Part shown: piece by piece, positions 34,871 to 43,894 of the stretch
How the letters are laid out: each line of letters begins with the position of its first letter
Numbering within the stretch: position 1 is the stretch's first letter
Origin: Kibdelosporangium banguiense
GTDB taxonomy: Bacteria; Actinomycetota; Actinomycetes; Mycobacteriales; Pseudonocardiaceae
Assembly: GCF_017876405.1 (NCBI RefSeq)
Contig: NZ_JAGINW010000001.1
Coordinates: 6,647,203 to 6,711,202 of the forward strand
DNA length: 64,000 nucleotides
Direction: 5' to 3'
Made by a program: the position numbers and the translations under genes
The notes under the pieces: model-generated
What the model was told of the DNA's origin: nothing
What the model saw: only the letters and a program-made list of their open reading frames with translations
The model's database searches: none

Positions 34871-36358
34871 CTACGGGGTCGGGCTGGCCAGGTGGAGGAC
34901 GTCTTCTTCGGTGGCGTCGGCCGCGGTCATGCAGCCGGCTACCAGGCCGTCGCGCATGACCAGGACGCGGTCGGCGAGGCCGAGGACTTCGGGTAGGTAG
35001 GACGACACCACGATGACGGCGAGGCCTTCGGCGGCCAGGTCACCGATCACGGTGTAGATCTCGCTTTTCGCGCCGACGTCGACGCCCTTGGTGGGTTCGT
35101 CGAACAGCAGGACTTTGGCGTGGGTGGCCAGCCAGCGGGCCAGCAGGACTTTTTGCTGGTTGCCGCCGGACAGCGACTGGATCGGCTGTTCCCAGGAGCC
35201 GGCTCGCAGGCGCAGGCCGCCGAGATACCTGTCCACCGTTCTCGTCTCCGCTTTTTTGTCCACTGTGAACAGGGTGGAGATCTGGCGCAGGTGCGCGATG
35301 GATGTGTTGGCGCGGATCGAGAGTTCCAGCAGGCAGCCCTGCAGTTTCCGGTCCTCGGTCAGCAGGCCCATGCCGCTCTTGATCGCTGCCCGGGGGCTGT
35401 TGGGCGGGACGGTGTCGCCGTCGATGGTGATCCGGCCGCCGGCCACTGGGTCGGCACCGAACAGGGCGCGCAGCAACTCTGTCCGTCCTGAGCCGAGCAG
35501 GCCGGCCACGCCGAGGATTTCGCCGGAACGGACCTCGAAGTCGACTGAACCGTCCACACCGGACGGGCGCAGGTCGCGGACGATCAGACGGGGCTCGCCG
35601 ATCACTCGCTTGCCTGACGGGTACAGCGACTCGATCTTGCGGCCGACCATGGTGGCAATCAGGCTGTCGCGGTCGAAGTCCTGCATTGGCTTGCAGGTGA
35701 CGAACTTGCCGTCGCGCATGACTGTCACGCGGTCGCCGATCTCGAACATCTCCTCCAGGTGGTGGGTGATGTAGAGGATGGCGTGGCTTTCGTCGCGCAA
35801 CTGCTTGATCCGGGCCAGCAGGGCCTGGGTTTCGTGCTCGGACAGGGCGGTGGTGGGCTCGTCGAAGATCAGCACCGTGGGTTGTGTGCCCAGGACCCGG
35901 GCGATCTCCACCAGCTGGCGGTTGGCCAGTGAGAGCTCGCTGACGGGGGTGCCGGGGTCGAGGTCGCCGAGGTCGACTCGTTCGAGCATTGCCTTGGCCT
36001 GCTTGCGAAGCTCGGCGGGACGGGTGATGCCGCGGCGGGCGGGTAGCCGGCCCATGAGCAGGTTCTCGGCCACCGAGAGTTCCGGCAGCACGCTGAGTTC
36101 CTGGTACACCACGCCGATTCCGGCTTGCCGGGCCTGGACGGGGGTGGGGTCGCCGATGTCCTTGCCGTCGATCTCGTAGCTGCCGCCGTCCCGCCGGATG
36201 GCGCCGGTCAGCACCTTGATCAGGGTGCTCTTGCCGGCCCCGTTCTCCCCGGCCAGGCAATGCACCTCTCCTTTGCGGAGTTCCAGCTGTATGTCCGACA
36301 GCGCCTGGATCACGCCGTAGGACTTGCTCACGTCGTGCAGCGCGACGACCGGGCTCAT
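34871..36358 (-). CDS. rbsA: Ribose-type ABC transporter ATPase, two NBDs
   Basis: A 495-residue double ATPase. The first domain has Walker A GENGAGKST, signature LSLANRQLVEIA and Walker B LIFDEPTTAL. The second has the usual weakened Walker A (GLLGSGRTEL), signature LSGGNQQKV and Walker B LLFDEPTKGVDVG. This pattern is normal for sugar ATPases of the RbsA/MglA class. Its start overlaps the binding-protein stop (ATGA), so the two are translationally coupled. All motifs appear functional, in contrast to the degenerate homologue at 59687. Confidence 0.93.
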   Translation of the reverse strand: MSPVVALHDVSKSYGVIQALSDIQLELRKGEVHCLAGENGAGKSTLIKVLTGAIRRDGGSYEIDGKDIGDPTPVQARQAGIGVVYQELSVLPELSVAENLLMGRLPARRGITRPAELRKQAKAMLERVDLGDLDPGTPVSELSLANRQLVEIARVLGTQPTVLIFDEPTTALSEHETQALLARIKQLRDESHAILYITHHLEEMFEIGDRVTVMRDGKFVTCKPMQDFDRDSLIATMVGRKIESLYPSGKRVIGEPRLIVRDLRPSGVDGSVDFEVRSGEILGVAGLLGSGRTELLRALFGADPVAGGRITIDGDTVPPNSPRAAIKSGMGLLTEDRKLQGCLLELSIRANTSIAHLRQISTLFTVDKKAETRTVDRYLGGLRLRAGSWEQPIQSLSGGNQQKVLLARWLATHAKVLLFDEPTKGVDVGAKSEIYTVIGDLAAEGLAVIVVSSYLPEVLGLADRVLVMRDGLVAGCMTAADATEEDVLHLASPTP

Positions 36359-37389
36359 TTTCCGGCCTGCGCGGTCGGCGGGCTCAGCAGGGCCTTCACC
36401 TCTGGCTTGTCCATGTTGGACTTGTCGGCCAGTACCGCGCCCGGGTCGAGGTTGAACGGCGGCGCCGTGCCCACCGCGGCCATGCCTGCTTCGACGACGC
36501 CCTGGTAGCCGAAGAAGTACGGGTTCTGCACCACGAGGGTGTCCAGTGAGCCGTCCATCAGGCCCGCGACCTCCTGGGCGTCGGTGTCGAAGGAGGTGAC
36601 CGGGATGCGGTCGATCGCGTTGTTGTCCTTGATCGCGCGGGCGGCGCCGACGCCGGAGGCGTTGTTGGCGGCGAACACCGCGACCAGGTCGCGCTCGGCG
36701 GTCAGCACGTCGTTGACCTGGCTCGTGGCCAGGTTGACGTCATTGTTGTTGTAGCGCGGGCCGATCACGCGCAGCGAGGGGCAGCCGGCGGCCAGGCCCT
36801 GCTTGAACCCGTTCTCCCGTGAGGTGATCGTCTCCACGCCGGCCACCGAGGCCTCGATGAGCACGCCACCGGTGTCCTTGTTCTGTTTCTTGAGCTGGTC
36901 GCACATCTGCTTGCCGGCCAGCTCGGCCGCTTTCTCGTTGTCCGTGCCGATGAAGCCGTCGGATTCCGTGGTCACCTTGGTGTCCACGATGACCACCTTG
37001 ATCTTGGCCGCACGGGCTCGCTCGATGGCGCCGTTGAGCGCGGTGGAGGAGTTGGGCGTCAGCACGAGGGCGTCCACGCCCCGGGAGATCGAGTTCTCCA
37101 CCAGCTGGACCTGTTGTGCCACATCGGTTTCCGAAGTCGGGCCGAACGTGGAGACGGCGAATCCGTAGTCCTGCGCGGCTTTGTTCGACCCGGCCAGCAT
37201 GGTCTGCCAGAACGCCGAGTCGCTGGCCTTGATGATCACGTCGACCCGTTTGCCGGCGGCGGCGCCACCCGTGCCACCGCCGCTGCCGCCCGTCGCCCCC
37301 GACGTCGCCCGGCCGGCCACCACCCCCACCACCAGGGTCAGCAGGGCCAGGACGGCCGCCAGCGGGATTGACAACTTTGTCCGTTTCAT
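36355..37389 (-). CDS. rbsB: Sugar ABC transporter substrate-binding protein (RbsB-like)
   Basis: A 344-residue periplasmic-binding-protein type I domain. The N-terminus has a hydrophobic segment (LAAVLALLTLVVGVVAG) with no lipobox Cys, followed by a Gly-rich linker, so it may be membrane-anchored by the uncleaved helix or released by signal peptidase I. The core shows the two-lobe pattern (VIIKASDSAFWQTML, LVLTPNSSTAL, VIVDTKV, IGTDNEKAAELAGK). It is first in the operon, 209 bp from the divergent LacI gene. An AACGTT-centred operator lies 49 bp before its start. Confidence 0.9.
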   Translation of the reverse strand: MKRTKLSIPLAAVLALLTLVVGVVAGRATSGATGGSGGGTGGAAAGKRVDVIIKASDSAFWQTMLAGSNKAAQDYGFAVSTFGPTSETDVAQQVQLVENSISRGVDALVLTPNSSTALNGAIERARAAKIKVVIVDTKVTTESDGFIGTDNEKAAELAGKQMCDQLKKQNKDTGGVLIEASVAGVETITSRENGFKQGLAAGCPSLRVIGPRYNNNDVNLATSQVNDVLTAERDLVAVFAANNASGVGAARAIKDNNAIDRIPVTSFDTDAQEVAGLMDGSLDTLVVQNPYFFGYQGVVEAGMAAVGTAPPFNLDPGAVLADKSNMDKPEVKALLSPPTAQAGK

Positions 37390-37437
37390 TGTCGCGGGCT
37401 CCTTGGTTGAGCGAGGGGCTCAGCGCCCTCGCAACTC

Positions 37438-37448
37438 GAAACGTTTTC
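37438..37448. promoter_or_regulatory. LacI-type operator before the ribose-type operon
   Basis: GAAACGTTTTC has a central AACGTT like the site at 37573 and lies between the divergent regulator and transporter genes. It is probably bound by the adjacent LacI-family repressor. Confidence 0.55.
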
Positions 37449-37572
37449 AACGGTAACACCGGCGATTGCATGATCGGAAGAACTTACTGGTTAAGTGCCG
37501 TATGACGTGCTGTTTTTCTGGCAGATGTAGCGCTGGGGCCGCGCTTGGCCGTAAGCTTCCAGGTGTTCTTTA

Positions 37573-37584
37573 GAGAACGTTCTC
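37573..37584. promoter_or_regulatory. LacI-type operator before the regulator gene
   Basis: GAGAACGTTCTC is a perfect 12-bp palindrome with the central CG typical of LacI-family operators. It ends 14 bp before the regulator's ATG, implying autorepression. Confidence 0.6.
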
Positions 37585-37598
37585 AAGGGAGCCGGCCG

Positions 37599-38612
37599 AT
37601 GGTGAGACAACCGACGATGAAGGATGTGGCCGCCCTGGCCGGGGTCAGCCTGAGCACGGTGTCGCGGGTGGTGAACGGCGACCCCGGCAGGCCGGACCTG
37701 GCCGAGAAGGTGCAGCGCGCAATCGACGTGCTCGGTTACCGCCGGGACATGACCGCCAGCAACCTGCGCCGGGCCGACCGGACGTCGGCCAGCGTCGGCC
37801 TGGTGGTGGCCGACGTGGCCAATCCGTTCTTCGCCGCTTTGCTTCGTGGCGTCGAGGATCTGGCCCGGACGCGGGGCGTGCTCACGTATGCGGGCAGCTC
37901 CGACGAGGATCCCGACCGGGAACGCGAACTGGTGCAGGGGTTCACCGCGCGTCGGGTGGACGGGCTGGTCATCGTGCCGTCCGGCGGCGACGACAGCTAC
38001 CTGCTGCGGGAGCAACAAGCCGGAGCGACGCTGCTGTTCGTCGACCGGCCGGGCGTGACGTTGAATGTGGACACTGTGCTCAGCGACAACGCCGGGGGAA
38101 TCGCCACGGCAGTCCGGCACCTACACGCGCACGGCCATCGGCGGATCGCGTTTCTCGGTGACCTGCAACGGATTTTCACCTCTCGCGAGCGGCTGCGCGG
38201 CTACCGCGAGGCACTGGCCGGTCTGGACATCCCGGTGGACGAGTCACTGATCCGGCTCGAAGTGCACAACAGCCAGGCGGCCGCGGAGGTCACGCGCGAA
38301 CTGATGGCCCGGTCCGACCCGCCCACCGCGCTGCTCACGGCTCAGAACCTGATCACGATCGGTGCCATCCACGCCCTGCGATCCCGGCAGCTGCACCACG
38401 GGGTCGCCCATGTCGGCTTCGACGACCTCGTTCTGGCCGACGCTCTGGACCCGGGCATCACAGTCGTCGCGCAGAACCCCAGCAGTCTGGGTGAACGCGT
38501 CGGCACTCTGCTGTTCGAGCGTTTGGACTCGGTCACCGGACCGCCGCGCAGGATCATCGTGCCGACCACGTTGATCCCGCGCGGTTCGGGAGAGATCGGG
38601 CCGCGTCAGTAG
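37599..38612 (+). CDS. LacI family transcriptional regulator
   Basis: 337 residues. The LacI helix-turn-helix and hinge are at the N-terminus (TMKDVAALAGVSLSTVSRVVNG), followed by the periplasmic-binding-like sensor domain (VGLVVADVANPFFAALLRG, HVGFDDLVLADALDPGIT). ATG 37599 is used because AAGGGA precedes it; upstream open codons cover the operator. It is divergent from the rbsB-rbsA-rbsC-like operon and very probably represses it and itself, with the imported sugar or its phosphate as inducer. Confidence 0.92.
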   Translation: MVRQPTMKDVAALAGVSLSTVSRVVNGDPGRPDLAEKVQRAIDVLGYRRDMTASNLRRADRTSASVGLVVADVANPFFAALLRGVEDLARTRGVLTYAGSSDEDPDRERELVQGFTARRVDGLVIVPSGGDDSYLLREQQAGATLLFVDRPGVTLNVDTVLSDNAGGIATAVRHLHAHGHRRIAFLGDLQRIFTSRERLRGYREALAGLDIPVDESLIRLEVHNSQAAAEVTRELMARSDPPTALLTAQNLITIGAIHALRSRQLHHGVAHVGFDDLVLADALDPGITVVAQNPSSLGERVGTLLFERLDSVTGPPRRIIVPTTLIPRGSGEIGPRQ

Positions 38613-39403
38613 TCGACAGGGACCTCGTCGGCACGCGGCCTGGCGCCTATGCCGCAGCTCGGGGCCGACCAGAAGCGGCTGGACTTGTGCGCGACGTGGA
38701 CGTGGTCGTTGTGGCCGGGGTAGCCAGGGCCGAGGATTTCGTTGAAACCGTGGTCCCGGGCCTTCTGGGCCAGCGCGCAGAACCCCTGCGGCCCGGCGCC
38801 GAGGTCGACGGCGTCGCCGTAGAGGTGGCGGCTCGTGGCGGAGCCGCCGACCGCGTTGTTGCAGGCGACGCTGCGGAAACCGCCGTTGACGTCGATCGGC
38901 CGGTCGCCCATGGCATGCCGCATGGCCTGCAGTTTCCACATCGACACGAGTGCGTTGGCCCGCGCGGTCGCGGCTGAGACGTTGCCGCCCGACCAGTCGG
39001 AGTTGCAGTTGTTCAGCTCGTCGTAGCTGAAGTCGACCGGCGTGCAGTCGTTGTCCTGCAACTCGTAGATCTTGCTGAAGGTGGCCGGCCCGGCGATCCC
39101 GTCCGCGCCGAGGCCGTACGCCTGCTGGAAACGCGTCACGGCCGCCTTGGTGCCGGGGCCGAACTCGCCGTCGAGGCCGAGCACGCCGCCGTAGCCGGGA
39201 TATCCGGCCACCCGGATCTGCAGTTGCCGGACGTCCTCACCGGACGCACCCTCCGACAGGGTGCGTCCCCACGTGTAACAGGCGTCGGCGATGGCCATGT
39301 CCGCGGCGGTCACCGGCTCCGGATCCGCGGCGGCCGGCGTCGCCACGGCAGTGCCGGCGCCGGCCAGCAGAGCGACCATGGATAAGACAGCACGAAATTT
39401 CAT
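38606..39403 (-). CDS. Secreted peptidoglycan-binding M15-type peptidase
   Basis: A 265-residue secreted protein. A signal peptide ends at about TPAAADP (residue 27). A PG_binding_1 domain follows (EDVRQLQIRVAGYPGYGG, LDGEFGPGTKAAVTRFQQAYGL), then an M15 D-Ala-D-Ala peptidase-like domain with zinc ligands His and Asp in SRHLYGDAVDLG and His in DHVHVAH. It likely trims peptide stems of peptidoglycan. Four Cys residues (SVACNN, GFCALA, NNCNSD, APSCGI) suggest disulfides. ATG 39403 precedes a good signal sequence, and upstream codons are discarded for that reason. It overlaps the LacI 3' end by 7 bp, convergent. Confidence 0.88.
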   Translation of the reverse strand: MKFRAVLSMVALLAGAGTAVATPAAADPEPVTAADMAIADACYTWGRTLSEGASGEDVRQLQIRVAGYPGYGGVLGLDGEFGPGTKAAVTRFQQAYGLGADGIAGPATFSKIYELQDNDCTPVDFSYDELNNCNSDWSGGNVSAATARANALVSMWKLQAMRHAMGDRPIDVNGGFRSVACNNAVGGSATSRHLYGDAVDLGAGPQGFCALAQKARDHGFNEILGPGYPGHNDHVHVAHKSSRFWSAPSCGIGARPRADEVPVDY

Positions 39404-39542
39404 CTCGGGCAGCACCTTTCGAACGCGGGCAGGTGATGCCGGAGCGTGGCCAGACGACCCCACGGCTGTCAATGAGCAACCAAGTAAAGTCCTGGTCCGG
39501 CTGGCGGTAACCACCCGGACAGGGGAATGGCGGCCCTTGAGA

Positions 39543-40655
39543 TCACACGCCCGCGGACACCGTGACGCCCGTGCCGACCCGGCGAGGCGTGGTCACACCG
39601 GTGACGACGTTGCCGGTCGAGGTCGCCACGAGTGCCGTGCCCGGGCCTTTCTGCAGGTCAAGGCCGATGCCGGAACCGTTGCCGCGAATGGCGTTGCCGA
39701 CGATGGCGAGGTTCGCGGTGTCGTAGTTGACGCTGGTCGCCAGGTACGTGCTCGCGGCGGTGCTGCCCAGCAGCTGGAAGATCTTGTTGCCGCTGATCGT
39801 GGACGCGGTGTCGCCCTGCACCGTGACCTGCAGGCCGACGCCTGTGAAGTCCTCGATGTAGTTGTCGGCGATGGTCGTGCCGTACATCCGGCTGGCCCGG
39901 ATACCGGCCCCGCCGACCTCGTACACGTGGTTGCCACGGACGACCCAGCCGGCGGAGTTGTCCAGGGCGATCGCGTCGGAGCCCGACTTCTCGATCCAGT
40001 TGTCGTTGAGCTGCCAGTCGGTGACGGAGTTGCCTGGATCCGGGTCCTCGACGAAGATGCCGCGGCCACCGGAGGCCGCGATGTGATTGCCGGAGATCCG
40101 GCCGTTGACCTGGGTGTTGGTCAGCTTGGTTCCGTTGGCCGACAGGCTGGTCACGCGCAGGGCGTGCCGCTTGGCCTCTTCGATCACCAGGTCCTCGACC
40201 ACCGTCTGCCAGGACCGGACCACCAGCACATCGCGTGCGGTGGGGTTGGCGGCGCTGTTGCCGATCAGTGTCAGCGACTTGATCGTGAACGGCCCGCCGG
40301 TGAAGGTCGCGTTGTCCAGGTATGTGTCGCTCGCGAGCATCGCGTCGAGGTTGGCGCCGTTCGCCTGGCGGATGACGGTTCCGGTCCGGTTCTCACCGCG
40401 GTAGGTCCGGTCGCCGAGCAACCGGATCGGCTTGTCGATCAGGCACGTGCCGGTGATGACGATCTCGGCGCCGGGAACGCTGGCCGCGATCGCGTTGTTG
40501 ATGGTCTCGTCGTCCGTGGTGGTGTTCTTGCAGGCGGCCGGGGCACTGGCGATGCCCGGCTGCCCGATCGTGGGTGCCGACGACACCAACAGCACCGTCA
40601 AAGCCACCAACGAGGTCATTGCTACACGCCGTACTGCGGCGTTTCTTTCGCCCAT
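39543..40655 (-). CDS. Secreted right-handed beta-helix protein
   Basis: About 370 residues. The signal peptide (MTSLVALTVLLVSSAPTIG region) is followed by a single parallel beta-helix with regular NxI/xGN coils (ISGNHIAASGGRGIFV, LNDNWIEKSGSDAIAL, VRGNHVYEVGGAGI, IADNYIEDFTGVGL, ISGNKIFQLLGS). This fold is shared by pectate lyases, polysaccharide epimerases and adhesins. I see no clear lyase catalytic motif, so the function is unassigned. ATG 40655 is used; a downstream ATG before TSLVAL would also leave a signal peptide. Confidence 0.75.
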   Translation of the reverse strand: MGERNAAVRRVAMTSLVALTVLLVSSAPTIGQPGIASAPAACKNTTTDDETINNAIAASVPGAEIVITGTCLIDKPIRLLGDRTYRGENRTGTVIRQANGANLDAMLASDTYLDNATFTGGPFTIKSLTLIGNSAANPTARDVLVVRSWQTVVEDLVIEEAKRHALRVTSLSANGTKLTNTQVNGRISGNHIAASGGRGIFVEDPDPGNSVTDWQLNDNWIEKSGSDAIALDNSAGWVVRGNHVYEVGGAGIRASRMYGTTIADNYIEDFTGVGLQVTVQGDTASTISGNKIFQLLGSTAASTYLATSVNYDTANLAIVGNAIRGNGSGIGLDLQKGPGTALVATSTGNVVTGVTTPRRVGTGVTVSAGV

Positions 40656-40720
40656 GGCCGGGCAAGATCCACCAGCGACCTCCGAAAAACCTACAATTCC
40701 GGTGTTTTCGCAGCTGAGAG

Positions 40721-41845
40721 TCAGTCTGCGACGAGCGGCCACGGGCGGTCGGCGGCGTCATCGGTGATGGCCACGACCAGCCGGCCGGACACCAGGGCCG
40801 AGCGTGTCCTCTGGCGCAGGCGCGTGGTGATCTCGTGGCTCTGCTCGGGCGAAAGCGGGCGTTCGAGCACGCCCAGCAGGAACGATCCGGCGGCCGGGCC
40901 GAACAGGTCGAGCGCCGCCCACCGCCCGCGAACAGCCTGGTCCGCGATCCGTACAGGCCGATCAGGCTCCGGTGCCGTCTCGTAGAGCTGAGTGCCGATG
41001 TCACCGGTCCGGCGGGTGATGGCGGTGATGAGGTCACGAGGCGACCGGGGGTCGAAGTCCCTGGCCTTGGTTTCCCGGCTCGGGGTGCTGATCTCGGCGG
41101 ACCGGTCGGCGGCCACGAGGTGGTCCTGCTCGAACAGATCGGGCTGGATCGGGACGGGCGACGGCAACGGCTGGCCGACCGGGCCGGTCATCCCGGGAAG
41201 CCGGCCCGATCTTGTGAACAGGTCGACTGTCGTGCCATCGCCGGTGATGGACGCCCACGTCATGGCCAGCGGGTGTGTTCCGTGGTGCTGCGACCAGGGC
41301 AGCACGCTGTTGAGCCGGTCACGCTGCTGGACGGAGGCGCGGATCGGCGCTGGCTCCGAGCGGCCGCGTGCCTCCCCGGCCAGGACCATTCCGGGCAGCT
41401 GAAGCAGCAGATCCGGCTTGATCTTGGTGGCACTGTGCTGGGTGGCCAGCATTGTCGGCCACGCCTCGAAATGGGCTGGAGTGCCGGGAGTTGCCTGGTA
41501 GGCGGCGTGGACCGAGGTGGGGAGCATGCCGAGCCCGATCGATTCGCTGACGAACCGCCGGATGTGCGCGGCGCTCGCACGGAACGTGTCGTCCCGCAGC
41601 CGGACCGGGCCGTCCGGGTCGTTGCTCAGGTAGCACAGCAGAAGCCGCAGCTCGTGTTGCCGTGTCTCGTAGCGGACTGGGCCTTTCGCAGGCACCGCGA
41701 GAGCGTTCACGCCCACGGCGTAGCTGAGGTCCACCGGCAGCCAGCGGTCGACCGCGACCCGGTGGATGTCGTCGATCACGGGGTACGCGTCCGCGCGCCC
41801 GGGCCGTTCGGTCCAGGCGAACTGCCGCAGCGTGATCCAGGCCAT
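40721..41845 (-). CDS. Unknown protein with a PD-ExR nuclease-like motif
   Basis: 374 residues, no signal or membrane segment. I do not recognise the family. In the middle, IKPDLLLQLPGMVLAGEARG has the spacing of a PD-(D/E)xK nuclease core (PD, about ten hydrophobic residues, then E-A-R), and a Lys precedes it. The N-terminal half is helical; the C-terminal quarter (LVSGRLVVAITDDA) is beta-like. The end of the reading frame lies 66 bp from the beta-helix start on the same strand. It is divergent from the Ser/Thr kinase gene. The nuclease idea is only a motif-level suggestion. Confidence 0.6.
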   Translation of the reverse strand: MAWITLRQFAWTERPGRADAYPVIDDIHRVAVDRWLPVDLSYAVGVNALAVPAKGPVRYETRQHELRLLLCYLSNDPDGPVRLRDDTFRASAAHIRRFVSESIGLGMLPTSVHAAYQATPGTPAHFEAWPTMLATQHSATKIKPDLLLQLPGMVLAGEARGRSEPAPIRASVQQRDRLNSVLPWSQHHGTHPLAMTWASITGDGTTVDLFTRSGRLPGMTGPVGQPLPSPVPIQPDLFEQDHLVAADRSAEISTPSRETKARDFDPRSPRDLITAITRRTGDIGTQLYETAPEPDRPVRIADQAVRGRWAALDLFGPAAGSFLLGVLERPLSPEQSHEITTRLRQRTRSALVSGRLVVAITDDAADRPWPLVAD

Positions 41846-41912
41846 CGACGCAGGCTAACGCGCCGCTGGGTATGATCCGCACCCCAGGTGTCCGACCAGG
41901 GGAGCGGAACGC

Positions 41913-43265
41913 GTGGCGTGGTTATTCGGTCCATACCGGATGGAAGGACTGATCGCACGAGGTGGCATGGGCGAGGTCCATCGGGCCCATGACACCCGGC
42001 ACGATCGTGTGGTCGCGCTCAAGGTTCTGAGCGACGATCTGGCGGGCGACGCCGAGTTCCGGGAACGGTTCAAGCGGGAGGCGCACGCCGCGGCCCGGCT
42101 GCGTGAACCGCACGTCATCCCGATCCACGCCTACGGCGAGATCGAGGGCCGGCTGTATCTGGACATGCGCCTGGTCGAGGGCGCGCACCTGGGCAAGATC
42201 ATCAAGGACGGCGGGCCGATGAGCCAGGCCGCCGCGGTCGACATCATCAGCCAGGTCGCCAGCGCGCTCGACGCCGCGCACGCGGAGCAGCTCGTGCACC
42301 GCGACGTGAAGCCGTCCAACGTCCTGATCAGCCCGAACGGCTTCGCCTACCTGGTCGACTTCGGCATCGCCCGGACGATCGCCCCGGCGAGCGAGATCAC
42401 CGCGACCGGGGACACCGTGGGCACGCTGCACTACATGGCGCCCGAACGGTTCGGAACCGGCGCGGTCGATCACCGCGTGGACGTGTACTCGCTGGCGTGC
42501 ATGCTGTACGAGTGCCTGACCGGCCTCAAGCCGTTCCGTGCGGAGAATCCGCTCGCCGTGATGTTCGGGCACGTCAACAACGCGCCGCCGAGGCCGGGCG
42601 AGTACGCCCCGGAACTGGCCAAGTTCGACCGTGTCATCGCCAAGGGAATGGCCAAGAACCCTGCTGACCGGTTCGCCGGCGCGGGCGAACTGGCTGCGGC
42701 CGCCAAGCAGGCCATGAAAGGGGAGTCGTCGACCAAGCGGATGCCCGTGGTCCTGCCGTCGGCTCCTGCCCCGAAGAAGACCGGCCGCAAGTGGATCGCC
42801 GTGGTGGTGGCCGCCGCGGTGCTGGGGCTGGGCGCGTTGCTGTGGTCGCAGTTCGGGCACTCCAAGCAGGAGCCTTCAGGGCAGCCTGCGCCAACGACGG
42901 CGACGCAGACGAGTGCTCCGGTCAAGCCGGCCGCGGATCTCGGTGTGGCCAAGCCGATCAGCAGTCCGGCGTGTGACGGCAAGTTCATCGTGATCGTCGG
43001 TTCCGCGGTCAACAAGGCCAACTACGCCGCGGACGTCGCGAAGTTCCTGCTGGACAACCCAGGCGCGGACTACCTGCACGCCGTGTCGACCAAATGCAGC
43101 TCGCTGCGGGCGCAGTACAACGGCGTGGATATCTACGCGGCGTTCTACGGGCCGTATGCCGACCAGAAATCGGCCTGTGACAAGAAGACCGCTGTGGGCA
43201 AGGGCTCGTTCGTCCGCCGGCTGGACAACTCCACATCGCCCGAAGAGGTCGTCAGGTGCCTCTGA
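41913..43265 (+). CDS. Transmembrane Ser/Thr protein kinase (PknB-like) without PASTA repeats
   Basis: 450 residues from GTG 41913. The N-terminal kinase domain (residues 8-265) has GGMGEVHRA, ALKVL, catalytic HRDVKPSNVL, DFGIAR and APERF, all intact. A Pro/Ala-rich juxtamembrane stretch and one membrane helix (WIAVVVAAAVLGLGALLW, about 293-310) follow. The extracellular domain of about 110 residues has four cysteines (PACDGK, TKCSSL, SACDKK, VVRCL) and no PASTA repeats, so the external ligand is unknown. The 3' end overlaps the convergent GNAT gene by 14 bp. Confidence 0.92.
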   Translation: MAWLFGPYRMEGLIARGGMGEVHRAHDTRHDRVVALKVLSDDLAGDAEFRERFKREAHAAARLREPHVIPIHAYGEIEGRLYLDMRLVEGAHLGKIIKDGGPMSQAAAVDIISQVASALDAAHAEQLVHRDVKPSNVLISPNGFAYLVDFGIARTIAPASEITATGDTVGTLHYMAPERFGTGAVDHRVDVYSLACMLYECLTGLKPFRAENPLAVMFGHVNNAPPRPGEYAPELAKFDRVIAKGMAKNPADRFAGAGELAAAAKQAMKGESSTKRMPVVLPSAPAPKKTGRKWIAVVVAAAVLGLGALLWSQFGHSKQEPSGQPAPTTATQTSAPVKPAADLGVAKPISSPACDGKFIVIVGSAVNKANYAADVAKFLLDNPGADYLHAVSTKCSSLRAQYNGVDIYAAFYGPYADQKSACDKKTAVGKGSFVRRLDNSTSPEEVVRCL

Positions 43266-43875
43266 CGGAGATCGGCCGGTCCATCACCACGCCCTCAAGC
43301 TGAACGCCATCGGGTAGCGGGACCATCACCTGCGCGGTCTCCTGGAATCCGAACGCACGGTACAGCGGGACGCCGGGCAACGTCGCCATCAACGTCATGG
43401 ACCGGAACCCTTCGTCATAGGCCGCGCGCTCGCATGCCTCAAGAATCGTGCGGCCCAGCCCCCGCCGGGTCCAGTCGCCGCGCACGAACATCGCCCGGAC
43501 CCGGGCCGGTTCGCAACTCGGATCGATCAGCCGCTCGTCGTCCTGCAGCGACCCCGACCCGGTGTACACCTTCTGCCGCCTGCTCCATCCACCACAGGCG
43601 ACGACCTCGCCTGCCCACTCGTGGACGTAGTACGTGCCGTCCCCGATCAGCGTGAGGTCCGGCACCGTGAGGTGGATGGCGGCACTGTCGGACTGCCGCT
43701 GGTCGTAGAAACCCGGGAACAACGCGAGCACCGAACCGCGCATCAGCTCCGCGATCTGTGCCTGATCACCCGCGACAGCCCTGCGCAGGGCGGGAAATGA
43801 TGTCACCCCGGCATCATCGTCGGCCGGCCGCCGCGCTTCCAGCGATTTTGCCGAAATATTGCCTGCGTCAGTCAA
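43252..43875 (-). CDS. GNAT family N-acetyltransferase
   Basis: Up to 207 residues; an internal GTG at 43809 (start VTSFPALRRA) would give 185 and leave room for a divergent promoter. The acetyl-CoA pocket motif is in RGDWTRRGLGRTILEACE (R-x-x-G-x-G/A type), preceded by the beta strand VRAMFV and followed by MTLMATLPGVPLYRAFGF, the usual GNAT C-terminal half. The acceptor is unknown. It is divergent from, and slightly overlapping with, the MarR-like gene if the longer start is used. Confidence 0.85.
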   Translation of the reverse strand: MTDAGNISAKSLEARRPADDDAGVTSFPALRRAVAGDQAQIAELMRGSVLALFPGFYDQRQSDSAAIHLTVPDLTLIGDGTYYVHEWAGEVVACGGWSRRQKVYTGSGSLQDDERLIDPSCEPARVRAMFVRGDWTRRGLGRTILEACERAAYDEGFRSMTLMATLPGVPLYRAFGFQETAQVMVPLPDGVQLEGVVMDRPISVRGT

Positions 43876-43894
43876 CTATTGGATACTGGAAGGC

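Noticed and set aside
39291..40985. A 564-codon plus-strand frame opposite the beta-helix gene and part of its neighbours
   Set aside because: It is antisense to a clear signal peptide and beta-helix protein and has no recognisable domain.
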